A program made the position numbers and the translations under genes. The notes under the pieces were generated by a model. That model saw only the letters and a program-made list of their open reading frames with translations. It did not search any database and was not told the DNA's origin. Below, in pieces: positions 35,435-47,656 of a stretch of 64,000 nt of DNA (the stretch's first letter is position 1; the number at the start of each line of letters is the position of its first letter). Source of the DNA: Anaeramoeba flamelloides (Eukaryota; Metamonada; Anaeramoebidae); contig JANTQA010000042.1 in NCBI GenBank assembly GCA_027625915.1, positions 377,001 to 441,000 on the forward strand, given 5' to 3'.

Positions 35435-36945
35435 CCTGAAAATTACTTTTTTATTAATTAAAAATAGTGAAATGTGTTTAATAAAAAACTTCAGCGTTGT
35501 GTTACTCCTTACAAACTATTCGTTAAGGAAATAGTTTCGATAATTCATAATTTTATTAAAGTACGATTATTAATTTTTTTTTTTTCCATCTTTTCACAGT
35601 TTAAGGGCGACCTAAATTGTATGGACAGTTCTAAATTACTTTTAAAGACGATCAATCTCTTTATTGACTTTATTAAATACTGAGTCAAGAGATCTTGTTT
35701 AAGGGTCTAGTCATTTCACCGAGGAATTTTCCCCAGACTCAAGGAGCGACTTGAAACCAAAAAAAGGATATTGTAGAATTACCACTTATTTTGGTTAACA
35801 CAATTCAAATAACAAAAAAAATTTATAAGAGGATTATTTTGGTAAAAAATTACAAATAAAAAAAAAAGTTTCAACAGCATCTCAATTTTAAAAGGCATTC
35901 CGAATTATAAAAAAAAAAATTCATCTTTTCTCATTTTCTATTTCCAAATGGTTAAATTATGAAACAAAAAAAAATTACTTTTTTCTTTTTTTAAAATTTC
36001 CAAAGGGCTATATTTCTTCAATTTAAAACAAATTGTTTTCTTTAAGTATATATTAATTTAATCCAATTTAATCGGATAGGTGGTTATATTGTAACTCTCT
36101 GTATTTGGTCAAGTAAGGATTTTGAAAGATTCTTGGGAATACAAATATCAACTCTTTTGAAAAATTAGAAAAAAGAAAAAAAAAATTTTCTAGATCTCAA
36201 AAAGTTCTAAGAGCAACACTTCAAAATCAACTTAGTTTGTTTCAAAATTATAAATCACAAGTATTTTAATTGGAAATTGAGCGTCTCTCTTTTACTCGTT
36301 TTCTAAAAATGATCTCTTTTTCCAATGTTGATTTTGGGAGATCGATCATTCATCATAGGTTGATTCATTTTTGATTGGTATTAGTCACTCATTAAAATTT
36401 AAAAATTTTTTCAATCCATTTCAGAAAATTATTTTTAACCGTAATGACTCAGTCCTTAGGGTTATTTTATGTAAATACCTTTTAAAAAAAAACAAGACTT
36501 ATAATTTTGAAACCCTAGTTAAACAAGTCTGAACGGGTATTTTAACAACAGTATTAACTGTATTTTTCTTTGGAATGGAGTTTTCATTAAGGGGCGAGTC
36601 TATATTATTGTTTTTTTTTGACCAATTTCTAAATAAGGATTTCCTAATAGAGAAATATTTTTAATATTAAAAATAAACAGGGTTTTCAAATCTAAGTAAT
36701 TGGCCCAAAATGCACTCTCAATCTCTATTAAATTTAGGTTAAAAAATTTAAACGAGATTACTCCCTTAAGATATAACTATTTTAGATCACCAAAGTCAAA
36801 ATGAAAATATACTTCAAAAAGTTCGAAAATCAAAATCGTCTTATTAAATTTACTTACTATTCCTTTTAAAAAAACAATGATCCTGATTCCAAACCATAAG
36901 AGATTAAGATAAAGTATAAACCAAGTGAAAGAAAAGACAAATTAA
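35435..36945. other. Intergenic, no gene seen
   Basis: Upstream of the M16 gene. A 69-codon frame at 35474-35683 has no recognisable features. The rest is AT-rich spacer. Confidence 0.45.
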
Positions 36946-37711
36946 ATTGATTTTGGAATGAGAATTACCCTATATCCATCAATAATTAAAGTATACTATA
37001 ATGGAATTTAAATCATTCTATTGACCTTAAATTCAAAAGTGCCCCCCAAAAATTATTTTAATTATTATTGAATAATAAATTTTTAGTTTTTTAATTTATG
37101 ATCCCAATTAAAAATTTTCATTTTAGAATGAATTTTTTTTAATTACTTTTTGAATAGAAAAATAAAAACCCAAATAATAGTATTAAAATATTTAATTATT
37201 CATTTTTCGAAATTCCAAAAGTATATATTTTTCCTTCTTTTTTCTTTTCAAAGATTAACTTAATATCATCTATAAAAATCCAAAGAACTGATTAGTTTTA
37301 TTTCCCTTTTCAAAAAGAAAGTTGTAACATCAATATATTTCCAATATTTGTAAAATAATTTATCAAAAGAATCTATTCGGTTGATTATTTAATTTTTTGA
37401 AAAAATTGAATTTTTTAGTATTTAGTCTATATTTCGAGATAAATTTAAGAAAGCCATTTTTCAATTTTGAAGTCTTGAAGTTTGATAGTTCAACCTTTAA
37501 ATTTATCTCGAAATTGTGATTTTTTTTTACAAAATTCTTGATTTTTTTACTAATACATGGATCATTTTTAATTGATGAGAGATCAACTAATTTGGTTTTA
37601 TTTGACTTTTGGAATTTTTTAGAGACATTTGAACCATGGAGCATTAATATGATTTATTTTCAATATTAACATACTTTAATTGTTGACTTCTCTTTGGTAG
37701 AAGCCAATTCC
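36946..37711 (-). mobile_element. P family element, copy B (diverged)
   Basis: The right end is clear: reversed it reads TTAA (37712-37715) then GGAATTGGCTTCTACCAAAG. The left end is weak, with TTAA at 36942-36945 and recognisable similarity from AATAATTAAAGTATACTATA. The interior matches copies A and D (ATTCCAAAAGTATATATTTTT and AACATCAATATATTTCCAAT). On the minus strand 37644-37363 is the most diverged relic frame (MLHGSNVSKKF..., KVELSNFKTSKLKNGFLKFI). Confidence 0.65.
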
Positions 37712-38022
37712 TTAAGATCTTCGGTTCAGTTCAGTTTGCTTAAGATCTAATCATAAACAAGTTTACCTATTCAGGTAATGATTTTTTCTGACTTTTATCT
37801 CCTCCAAGTACTTGAGAAAAAAAAAAAATAATAAATAAATAAATAAAAAAAGAGGAGGAACATAAACAACTTCAAAAAGGGATATTTTTACATAATTAAC
37901 AAAAGTAGAAAAATAAAAAAAATGTTTTTTTTTCAATTTTTTAATCTTAATTACAATATTATATTTTTTTTTATCAGATTAAAAAATTCTTTTTTACATA
38001 TTCAAAAAAAAAAAAAAAAAAG

Positions 38023-40431
38023 TTATTTTTTTTGTTTCATGATTGTATTCCAATTTCTATTAAAAACTAAGATAGTTTTCACTATTAAATCCTTTTCTCT
38101 TAGATTTTTAGCAATTATTAAAACACTTTCACCCTTTTTACCACCCGGTGCAGAAATACGGATAATTTGAGGATTGGGGGAAGGCTTAGTTATTTTCAAT
38201 TTTGGCGAGAAGGGTATTGCGGAAACCTCTTTGGTGTTTATTCCAAAAATTAATCCCTTTGTTCTGATTTTGATAAACCCTGGATTGAAGGGCAAAACTT
38301 TACTTACGAGCATATAGATAAGAAAGGTTGCACCGCCATTCCGATACCATTTTTGAATTTCTTGTTCCAATTTTTGGAGCAATTGATCTTTATTTTGTTC
38401 AAGCAACGCAAAAACGCGTTTAGGGTTGATCAGAAATTTCTTTAATGGCTTGCTGGGTTGCAACAAAGGCGGCAATATGGAGGTATCCAAATTACCCAAA
38501 GAAATTTTCATATTTTTCGTTATTGGATTATTGCCAATTATTTGTGAATTGCCCTTTGAAGTGTTATAAATGAATAACAAAAACACTAAGACACGCTTCT
38601 GGTGCTTGTCGATTGAGCGTATTCGAACCTGTTTATTTTGATGTAAATCCACCAATAATAAAGACAAAGAATCTGCCCGATCTAAGTAGATCTGCTGCTG
38701 ATCGCCCCATTCTGTTGTAAAAACCATCTTCATACTGTTAGTGTTGGTACCACTGGCACTGCTACTATTACTGTTTGTGTTTTCAAGATAACCGTTTTCT
38801 TGCTTAATGATCACGTTTGGCTTTCTTATTTCAATTGAACCCCACTGGAAATTATTCGGCATGTATGACGAGTAGCTAAACCCCACACGCACTTTCCATC
38901 TATTTTGGTTGATTATTGCAAACTTCGTTGCATGACTAAATGCAGTTTTAAACTCTACAATGTGACGGCTGAGCGCCTTTTGTGTTAATTGTGGCAATTC
39001 TTCTATTTTAAAATTTTCCCAATTCTCAAATGTGTTGATAAATAAAAAATTTTCAAAGGATACCCTCCACATCTGCTTTTGGTTGGTGGTGTAATTTCGC
39101 TTGTTTCGAGTCTGGACTTTTGAATGGATCTTTGATGGCACATGGCTTAAATTTTGAACCAACTCAATTATTTGTGATGGCTTTTTAATAACTGTTCCAA
39201 ATTTTGGCGAAATCAAATCATAGACAGGGTCTTCTTCAGAATTTTCAGCCACTTCTTCGTCGGAAAAACTTGGTCTCGATTCACTACGCGTTGGAAAATT
39301 TTTTATTAGTCCCATTTCTGGTCTTACAAATATTTTCACATCTTCGGCTTCGCTTGAATATTCCGACAATTCCGATTCTGTATTTGACAATGAATTAGTG
39401 TTAGTATTATCATACGTGTTTATTTCTGTGCTGGTGTTTTTCTTTTCATTTTCATTTTTATTTTTATTTTCTATTTCATTTTTATTTTCTATTTCATTAT
39501 CCATTTCATTTTCTATTTTATTTTCACATCCGTTTTGTATTTTAAGTTTAATTGTTTTGTTGGAAGAAAAATCATGATCTACCATAATTTCATTTTCATT
39601 GAAGAAAAAACTATTCATTGTTTCCTGGTTTTGGTTTCTCCTTTTTCTCTCTTGTTCTAGTTGCTTTCCTTCCCCCCCTTCTATTCCGTTTTGTATTTTT
39701 TTGCAATTTTCTCGATTTAATTCATTAATACTGCTTAACAATGATTTGTCGTTATTCATTTTTTTATTATCATGATCACTAAACTTTGATACAGTTTGAT
39801 AATTTTCAGTTTTTTTTTTTTTTTCGATATTATTCTTTTGATCTTCTAATTTAAATCTGCGATCTGCAGAAAAATACCACAAATTGTCATAAATTGCTTC
39901 CTCATTTTCTCTTGGTGAACCAGCGATCGATTCCAGATCTGGCTCAAATATACAAAAAATGCGGACCCTTTTCGTTAAATCTCTTCTTGATCCATCTTTA
40001 TCAATTTCATTTTTTAAATGCATTAATGTGGTTATTAATTTGGAAATTTCTCCAAAATCATGTTCTTCCAAGAGCTTTACTTCATTAGGCAGATCGTCAC
40101 GATCAAAAGAAAATGACTCGATCATAGTACGGCAAAATTCATGGAAATTGGCAACCCTCATAACCACTATGCTTCTTACTTTTCGGATTTTGTTTGCAGG
40201 GGTTGGTGCCAGTACATTTAATAAATTGTTGATCTGAATGAAATTTGGGTGAAACAAATCACTTGCCGTTAATATAGAAGATTCCAAGACACGCTTACTA
40301 AAGGTCATAATTTCATTGACCCGATTAAAGTTTGGTTGCGAAACCAAGGAAAATGGCAATTTTGAGGAATCCAATTCATTGAGTTTTTGTGGCTTTAAAT
40401 GAATAAACATGAAACTCGATGGAGAGCTCAT
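38023..40431 (-). CDS. CH-like domain protein with conserved C-terminal region, paralogue 1
   Basis: 802 residues, ATG at 40431, intronless. Residues about 45-145 resemble a calponin-homology domain (LLNVLAPTPANKIRKV, ANFHEFCRTMIESF, DLPNEVKLLEEHDFGEISKL), the fold that binds actin or scaffolds. A low-complexity linker follows, with ENKNEN and acidic serine patches. The last 330 residues are a structured region I do not recognise. They include SIDKHQKRVLVFLLFIYN, GNLDTSILPP, FLIYMLVSKVLPFNPGFIKI and a final VKTILVFNRNW strand. The spacing is loosely PH-like in two places, but that is a guess. The same architecture, with long identical runs, recurs in 53224-56292, so this is a real family. Cytoskeletal or membrane adaptor is inference only. 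The leader carries AAACC/AAACT pentamer repeats. Confidence 0.85.
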   Translation of the reverse strand: MSSPSSFMFIHLKPQKLNELDSSKLPFSLVSQPNFNRVNEIMTFSKRVLESSILTASDLFHPNFIQINNLLNVLAPTPANKIRKVRSIVVMRVANFHEFCRTMIESFSFDRDDLPNEVKLLEEHDFGEISKLITTLMHLKNEIDKDGSRRDLTKRVRIFCIFEPDLESIAGSPRENEEAIYDNLWYFSADRRFKLEDQKNNIEKKKKTENYQTVSKFSDHDNKKMNNDKSLLSSINELNRENCKKIQNGIEGGEGKQLEQERKRRNQNQETMNSFFFNENEIMVDHDFSSNKTIKLKIQNGCENKIENEMDNEIENKNEIENKNKNENEKKNTSTEINTYDNTNTNSLSNTESELSEYSSEAEDVKIFVRPEMGLIKNFPTRSESRPSFSDEEVAENSEEDPVYDLISPKFGTVIKKPSQIIELVQNLSHVPSKIHSKVQTRNKRNYTTNQKQMWRVSFENFLFINTFENWENFKIEELPQLTQKALSRHIVEFKTAFSHATKFAIINQNRWKVRVGFSYSSYMPNNFQWGSIEIRKPNVIIKQENGYLENTNSNSSSASGTNTNSMKMVFTTEWGDQQQIYLDRADSLSLLLVDLHQNKQVRIRSIDKHQKRVLVFLLFIYNTSKGNSQIIGNNPITKNMKISLGNLDTSILPPLLQPSKPLKKFLINPKRVFALLEQNKDQLLQKLEQEIQKWYRNGGATFLIYMLVSKVLPFNPGFIKIRTKGLIFGINTKEVSAIPFSPKLKITKPSPNPQIIRISAPGGKKGESVLIIAKNLREKDLIVKTILVFNRNWNTIMKQKK

Positions 40432-40436
40432 TATTA

Positions 40437-40468
40437 TTTGGTTTGGTTTAGTTTGGTTTGGTTTAGTA
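40437..40468 (-). repeat. AAACC-type pentamer repeat in the leader
   Basis: On the minus strand a short run of AAACC, AAACC, AAACT, AAACC, AAACC ends a few bases before the ATG at 40431. Probably untranslated leader or proximal promoter. Function unknown. Confidence 0.6.
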
Positions 40469-42682
40469 TTCTTTATTAATTATTTTTGAGTTTTATTTAT
40501 TTTTAGTTATTATTTTTTAGTCATTATTTTTTAGTCTTATTTTTTTTTTTTTTTGGTTTAATTTGAGGTTTTATATTGAAGTTTTTTAGGAACAAAGTAG
40601 AATTTAGAAAAAAAAAAAAAAAACATGTCTAAAATCGAAAATGAAATGAATTTATTTCATTTTAATTTAATTTTAAATTTTTTTTTTGGAAAAAGATTAA
40701 TAAGGTGTTTCCAAAAAAAGTGTGGCATTTTTTTTTACCTTTCCTAAAAAAATTATTTTGGTTAGTTGTTGTATTTGTTAATTGACAATAACAAATAAGT
40801 TTAATATTAATATCGATTGAACAAATGACTAAGGTATTTATTTTAAAATATCTTCAATATAATATTTTCAAAAAATGAAAAAAAATAGCACTTTGTTTGT
40901 AAAAAAAAACAAGTAACAAAAAATTTCAATAAAAAAAAAAAAATATGCCTAAGGAGAAAAATGATTTTTTAAACAAAAAAAACTGGAAATATGAAAAGGT
41001 ACAAATGATTCTGTAAACAATCAAATGTAGTTATGTATTTAATTCTATTTGAAAAATTGTCGAGATTATACAAATTATGCAAATTATTGTTTTGATCAAA
41101 AAGAAAATACTAAACAACAATTTTAGTTCCTAAAAAATATCAGATAAAATCGAGATCAGAAAATTTAGTATATTTTATTTATTTAATAGAATACTAAGAT
41201 TCAAATTGAATTATTATCAAGAATCAATAAATAGTTGTTAATTATTTTGTCTCTTTAAATACTTTTTTGAAGATTGGGTTGAATAAATATATTTTAAAAT
41301 AAATAAGACCCACTTTTTTGGAAATAGTTTAGGTTCAGAAAAACTTATTGTAGAATAATTCTCAATAATAAGGATACAGAAACATCTTGTTTTACATTTA
41401 TTATATCTATTAGTAAAAAAACAAAAAAAAAATATCTTCAAAATTTTATTTCAAAATCTTGAGTAAGATAAAAACAATATATTAAATATTGAAATAGAAG
41501 AAATATTTTCAACTCCCAAAATTTTTGAAAGTATCAAATCTTTTTTTTTAAAAAAAAAAATAAATCAAAAAAAAAATTCTGTTTAAAAGCATTTGACAAA
41601 ATATAAAAATCTAAATCAATAAGAAATCAAAGTACTCAAATTTATTGAAGTTATGAAAAATTTTTAATTACAATCCCAAAAATATTTTATTTAAACTGTT
41701 TTACTGATATTTCACAGAAAAATTTAATTTTTAGTAAAAAAAGATATACCAAGGAATAACAAATAATGCTTCTTTCATATTATTTTGAAATTGTTTGTTG
41801 TTAGTAATAAAAATCTGAAAATATTGGTTATTATTTTTTTTTTCTTGAAATAGGTTTCTTTTGTAACCTTAAATGTTTTATCTCATTAAAAAAGGTTTAA
41901 TACCCTTTTTAGTGAAATTTTTAATAATATCATGGTTGATTTACTTTGGTTATGTTCCAGAGTAACCAGTACTTATAAGAATACCGTTATTCGTAATATA
42001 CTGGGTAAAACTTTTCACTTGATCTTTTGTTATTTATTCTCATATGATGTAAAGTTATTGTTGCGGCTTAAAAAAGGAAAAGAGAATTAATCTCTAATAA
42101 TAACACTATATAAGAAGTGGATGGAAATGGGTATACTTAATTTAACTTGATCCTCTTGGAATAAATATTCAAAGTCAAAGAACAGGCACAAAAAAGTATA
42201 TAATTCAGAATTCTTTATCATTTAATAAGAAAATACCAGCAAAAAGTTTTTTTTTTTTTTTTTTTTTGAAACAGATAAAAATTTCAGTTTAATTTTTTAG
42301 GAAAGTAATGATGTTTTAAAGGAAGTCGATACAACTTTTATAACATATTTTTTTTAGAGAACTTTTCATATTTTTTTTCTTTGATGGTGTAAGTTCAATA
42401 TGTATTCACAATAAAAATGCCATCCACTGACAACAGTAAAGTTTTATAGTATCTTTAGTTGTAGAATTTAAATAATTTGTTTGTTCACAAAAAAAGTTGT
42501 TATTTTATTTTCTTTTTTTTTTGTTCTACCTTAAAACCTCTCTTCCAAATTCCTTCAAAATACACATATATAAGATATTTATCGAATTAGTTTTACCTTT
42601 AAGTGTGTGTATTCGTAGTTTGAAATCAATAACTCAGTGGTATTTAATAATTTTCTCAAATATTAATATTACTCTTAATTGC
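40469..42682. other. Intergenic, no gene seen
   Basis: AT-rich spacer with long A and T runs. The 67-codon frame at 41238-41441 has no recognisable features. Near 40707 GTGTTTCCAAAAAAAGTGTG looks like another mariner-end relic. Confidence 0.45.
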
Positions 42683-42684
42683 TA

Positions 42685-43352
42685 AACTAAATTCCAATAT
42701 TTTGGACACAGCTAAAATAGTTTCAAGAATAACAATAATTCACTTTTCATTCAATTTGAAAAAAAAATTGAAAAAAAAAATTGATTTTAAAAAAGTTTTT
42801 TTTCATTTTTTTTCTTTTTTTTCCTTTTTTCCAGTTACGTAATCTGTTTCGTTTGATCTGGAAAATTTTTTTTGATGGTTGATAGAAGCTTAGTGTTGAG
42901 TTTGTTAAATAGTAAAATCACGGAAGATTAGGTTAAGGTTTTATAATCGTTTGATAACATAATAATTGTTCAGAGAAGATCAACAAATTTACCAATATAT
43001 ATTTTGTTTCCACTCCTTTCATAATTATGGGCGCATTAATTTTTTTATAATGGTTTTATTTATTTTTTTTTCTTTTATTTAGTTAAAAAGGGTTACATAT
43101 AAAAACATTAATACTGGGTAACATAAGCATGGTTTGTACTGTGTTTTGAAGAATATAAAAAATTTAGATTCTTTTTTTCCTATTTTTGATTAAAAGTATT
43201 TCTAATTGTTTGAATATCGTTTACTTTGCTTCTTTCTAAGCGAAATGAAAAAATAATGGAAGAAATGTATTTTAGGTATATTTTTAATGGGCAGTTAGTG
43301 GATTTCCACGTAGAAAAAAAAAAAATAAAAAACCAAAAAACAAGATTTTTTG
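42685..43352 (+). mobile_element. Truncated mariner-type element, left part
   Basis: Begins after TA (42683-42684) with AACTAAATTCCAATATTTTG followed by GACACA. It follows the 28342 MITE block by block (TTACGTAATCTGTTTCGTTT; TGATAGAAGCTTAGTGTTGA; AAACATTAATACTGGGTAAC) to about 43130. No right end of its own is clear before the next element starts at 43355, so it may have been truncated by it or be part of a composite. Confidence 0.6.
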
Positions 43353-43354
43353 TA

Positions 43355-44384
43355 AACTCAATTCCAAAAATTGGGCACACCTTCAAAATCAATTTAATTC
43401 CAAAAAAAGTGATATTTGACTCTTAAATAGAAATATTAGATATTAACAATCAATGGAAATAATTTTAAAGTTAATTATTTATCATTTTTTTTCATTATTT
43501 TTTGATTTTTGATTTTCAATAATGTTTTTGATTTTTTTTTGGATTCTTTTTTTTTCAAAACTTTTGGAAAATCTCAAAATCACTTTAAAATGAAATTTAA
43601 GAGCTTTCATTCTGATCACAAGAAAAAAAATTTTTTCTCTCTCAAAAAGAAAAAAGATTCTTTTTTTATCGAGAAAAAAATTTTTTGAAAAAAAATCTTG
43701 ATATGGGGTGCTATAGCACATGGCCTACAAACAGACCTTATTATCATTAATGGAAGTGTGAATACTGAATGTATTATTAATGATATTATCAAAAAAATCA
43801 AATGTAATTCAACTTGCTAATTCAGAATATGGTGAGTTGAAATGGATTTTTCAAAAGGATGGAGCTTGTCCACATACTTCAAAAAAAAACTCAAACTTAC
43901 TTAAATCAGGGATGTAATGTTATGGACCCTTGACCCCCAATTCCACAGTTTTAAATACAATTGGGAATTTATGGATACTAAACTGAAAAATTGTAACCAA
44001 AAAACGAAGAAGAATTTTTAAAATTTTCACTAATTTATGGAATACTTTGAGTTGGGAAACCTAAGAAAATTAGTAAACTCTATATTTAAAAGGATAGATT
44101 TAGTTATCAAAAAGACAAGCTGAATCTATTAATAGTTTTTTATTAATTTTTCTTTCAATAAAATTGATTTTTTGGTAACCGTGTTCCAAAAAAGGGGGCA
44201 CACTTTTTTTTTTTTTTTCTTTTTATTTTTCGAATTGAATTTTAAATTTACTATAAAATATATAAATAGTATTAATTAAATATTTTCAGGTCTTTTATTA
44301 TTTTAATGTTTAAGTATCATGTATTTTGGAGTATATTTTTATTAATGTAATTTTTTTGTGTGTCCCATTTTTTGGAATTGAGTT
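43355..44384 (+). mobile_element. Tc1/mariner transposon with decayed transposase
   Basis: 1030 bp between TA at 43353-43354 and 44385-44386. The inverted ends match closely: AACTCAATTCCAAAAATTGG left and AACTCAATTCCAAAAAATGG right (reversed), each followed by a CACAC. From about 43690 to 44130 the + strand keeps broken pieces of a DDE transposase: GAIAHGLQTDLIIINGS, then FQKDGACPHTS (the family has FQQDGAPCHTA around the second catalytic Asp), then remnants around an IGNLW/ENLW-like block. Several stops and shifts make it inactive. The N-terminal DNA-binding region is missing or unrecognisable. Confidence 0.8.
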
Positions 44385-44498
44385 TATAAAAAAACATTAT
44401 TTTAATCTATGGATCAAAGATTTTCAACATTTTAACCAAGAAGAAATGGAAGATATTTGTAAGGTATACTCAAAATTTAGTTGGAATGGCATCCTTAA

Positions 44499-45268
44499 AT
44501 GATTAACTTCGGCCAAGAAGAAGCATAAAATTATAGTATGTTGTTATTGGGGGTAAATCACATTAGTTCCCCATTGTTCAAATATCTCTAAAAAGCCGAT
44601 TAGTCAAGCAATGATACTATTGGTTGATCCTCATAAATTAAAAATGATCTTTGTATTAGTAAAAAATCCAAAGAATTTCTGGAAAAAGATCAACATTTAG
44701 CCACAAATTTAAAGGTTGAATTATCAATATTCAGACTCCAAAAGTTGCAAAATATCTTTTTTAAATTAATGGTGGAATATAAATTAGTTGCTAAAAAAAT
44801 CATTTTTTTAAAAAAATCAAAAAAAAAATAAACGAATAGATAGATTTTTTTTCGCCAATTATTACTGAAATCATGGAAATATATTGATGTTATAATTAGT
44901 TTTATAAAAAGGGAAACAAACCCAACCAGTCTTTGGGCTTTTTTATGTTAATAATTATTGAGTTAATCCTTTGAAATTAAAAAATTAAAAAAATAGTTAC
45001 TTTTGGGAAGTTCTAAATATGAATTATTAAATACTTAAATACTATTATTTTGGGTTTTTATTTTTATATTTGGAAAAAAAATTTTTAAAAAATATCACTA
45101 AAATGATTATTTTTAATTCAGATAATTAATAAAAAATCGAATAATTTATTGTTCAATAATATTTATAATAGATTATTTAGAGTCGTGTGAACCATGCAGC
45201 ACTAAGATCATTTTCACTCAATTGCGGGGTACTTTAATTATAGACGAATCTATGTCGGCGATAATCTC
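44499..45268 (+). mobile_element. P family element, copy C (inverted relative to A, B, D)
   Basis: 770 bp between TTAA at 44495-44498 and 45269-45272. The ends are diverged: ATGATTAACTTCGGCCAAGA left and GAGATTATCGCCGACATAGA right (reversed). The relic frame is on the + strand from about 44540 (ATGTTGTTATTGGGGGTAAA...), with blocks matching copy A such as GTTGATCCTCATAAATTAAA and TTATCAATATTCAGACTCCA. The frame is broken. Confidence 0.75.
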
Positions 45269-45272
45269 TTAA

Positions 45273-46427
45273 GAAAGTTAAAATTTCAGATTTGTATCTT
45301 TTATAACAATAATCAACTCGGTATTAAACTGAACAAAATTTGAAATAGTTTAAGGACAACCAGATTACATGTTCTCTGTTTGTTGAAATAAAACGATTAA
45401 CACAAAAAAAAAAAAAAAAACGTTTTTAATTAGTTGTACAGTGATCAAAATAATGCCTGCACAACGACTATAATCCGTGTTTCAAAATATTATCCGTGCT
45501 TTTTTTTATTCTTGTACCAAGGCAACATCCATGTTACTACCAAATAGTATACCTACGTTCAAATCAATTTTGAAAGTAAAGGACTTGTTATTTTCAGTAA
45601 AATTTAAATTATTCATGCAAATAGTTGAAAATTTTACATAATATTCTCAATTTTTTTGAAATTTATTCTTTTTTTTTATGATTAAAATTTTATGAAAAAT
45701 TTACTCTATTTTTTGAGATAAATTTTGCAATTTGATCTTTCATTTTTAGAATTTGTTTTTAAATAATAGAACTCTAAGTAACCAATACCATATTTTTTTA
45801 GGGTTTATTATAGGTTTCTTTGATTGGTTAATGTATTGGTCAACTATAACAAAAAAAAAACGCTTTTTTTTTGAAACAAGCATTAAATTTTTTTGCACGT
45901 TTTATTTTGACTACAGTATTGCAGATGGAAAGTTAAAATATGACAAATTTTTTAGTTTTTTTGAATTTTGGAAAATTATAAAAACATTTATTCATCGAAA
46001 CTTTTAAGGAAATTGACGAACAAAACAAGTTAAATTTAAAAAGAAAACTGTTGACCTCTTACTTTAGTTTCCACATTATCTATTCAAGTGTATTTGTACC
46101 GTTACTCTAAATTCTATTATATTTTAAAAGCAAGTGGAATGTTGGCGCAGCATGAAGAATTTAATATTCTAATTTTTTCAAGTCAAATTTCCAATTTGGA
46201 TTGTGAAAAATGGTTTTACCAATTGAAAAATTTTGAAAAAAAAACTAAATTTTAACAATATCCCCTGATTTGGTATTCTTTTAAAGTTAATAAATATGCT
46301 GATGGTCCTTAAAAGTAATCTATCATCTGGTCATCAAATTCGGATAGTTCTTAAATTAAAAGTAACTTTTAAAAAAGTGTTTCAAAAATCGAGTGACTGT
46401 TTGTTTTTTGTGCACATACTAGTGTGT
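45273..46427. other. Intergenic, no gene seen
   Basis: AT-rich spacer. An 84-codon frame at 45753-46004 is Phe/Lys/Ile rich with no family signature; I do not call it. Confidence 0.45.
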
Positions 46428-47656
46428 TAAGGTTTACAACCCACGAAGAACGAAAAAAGATTATCTTGTATTTGGTGAAAGATCATTTGGTTTTGCTTTT
46501 TAGCTGATCGATCTTTGACTTGAAATGATTTTTAATACAGTTAGTTCGATTTTTAAGGGATTAGCGTCCCCATAGATTTCTCTATAATCAAAGTATGTTG
46601 TAATTGGGTGTAAATGGTATTAGTGCAACATGGCTCAAATAGTTTCTGTGACTCTAAAAAATCTATTATAAATCTTATTGAACAATAAATTATTACATTT
46701 TTTACTAAGGATAACTATTAAAAAAGTTTCATTTGGATAAAATTTTTTTTAATTCCTTTTCCAAATCTAAAAATAGAAACCCAAAATACTAGTATTATGG
46801 TATTTAATAATTTATATTTAGAACTTCCAAAAGCAACTATTTTTATAATTTTTTATTTTCAAAGATTAACTCAATAATCATCAACATAAAAGCACAAAGA
46901 CCGATTAGTTTTAGTTTGCTTTTGATAAAGATACTTATAGCATCAATATATTTTCATGATTTGAGAAATAATTTGTCAAAAAAATTTATTGGTTAATTAT
47001 TTAATTTTAAAAAAAAAACGAATTTTTTAGAAACCAATCTACATTTCTCCACAAATTTAAGAAAGATATTTTGTAACTTTGGAGTCTTAATATTGATAAT
47101 TCAACATTTAAATTTATGGCAAAATGCAGATTTTATTCTGAAATTGCTTGGTTTTTTACTTATACATAGATCATTTCTAATTGATGAGATCTACAAATAT
47201 TACTACTTGACTAATCGATTTTTTAGAGATATTTGAACCATGTAGCACGAATGTGGAAAGGTCCAATAACAACATACTTTGATCATAGGCTTCTCCTTGG
47301 TGGACGCTAATCCCTTAAGACACAAACTTTGTACTAAAATTTAAGACACGGGAAAATTTCCAATTAAGGCACAAATTGCAGATTCGTAAAATAATCTGTG
47401 GAATTTAAAATTCCAAAAATAGAGCTATAATTTGAGATTTTTTTGTTCCTTAAATTTCGTTGAAAGTTTGTTTCTTAAAAGTGGAACTGACTGAGGTGGT
47501 TTAAGGTTTGGTGAAAAAATCCAATTTTTCGTTTTTTTTTCCCAAATTCAAATTAATACAAAGTCCAAGATTGATCAGATCAAAAAACCAAAATAAAAAG
47601 TCACCACAGCTGACACAGGGTAATCTTTTTTCGTTCTTCATTGTTTGGAAACCTTC
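46428..47656. repeat. Foldback element FB4 carrying a nested P element
   Basis: The left arm starts AAGGTTTACAACCCACGAAG and continues AACGAAAAAAGATTATCTTG and CTGATCGATCTTTGACTTG (to about 46552). The right arm, reversed from 47656, reads AAGGTTTCCAAACAATGAAG then AACGAAAAAAGATTACCCTG and CTGATCAATCTTGGACTTTG. Between the arms sits P copy D at 46557-47314, so P inserted into an older FB element. Confidence 0.75.
46557..47314 (-). mobile_element. P family element, copy D (best preserved ends)
   Basis: 758 bp between TTAA at 46553-46556 and 47315-47318. The ends are inverted repeats: GGGATTAGCGTCCCCATAGA left and GGGATTAGCGTCCACCAAGG right (reversed). Symmetry runs on through ATCAAAGTATGTTGT and CTCTAAAAAATC for about 120 bp. 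Strongly similar to copy A in the left half. The relic frame on the minus strand is broken. Nested in FB4. Confidence 0.85.

Noticed and set aside
45753-46007. 84-codon Phe-rich frame
   Set aside because: Composition explained by T-runs; no domain and no partner exon.
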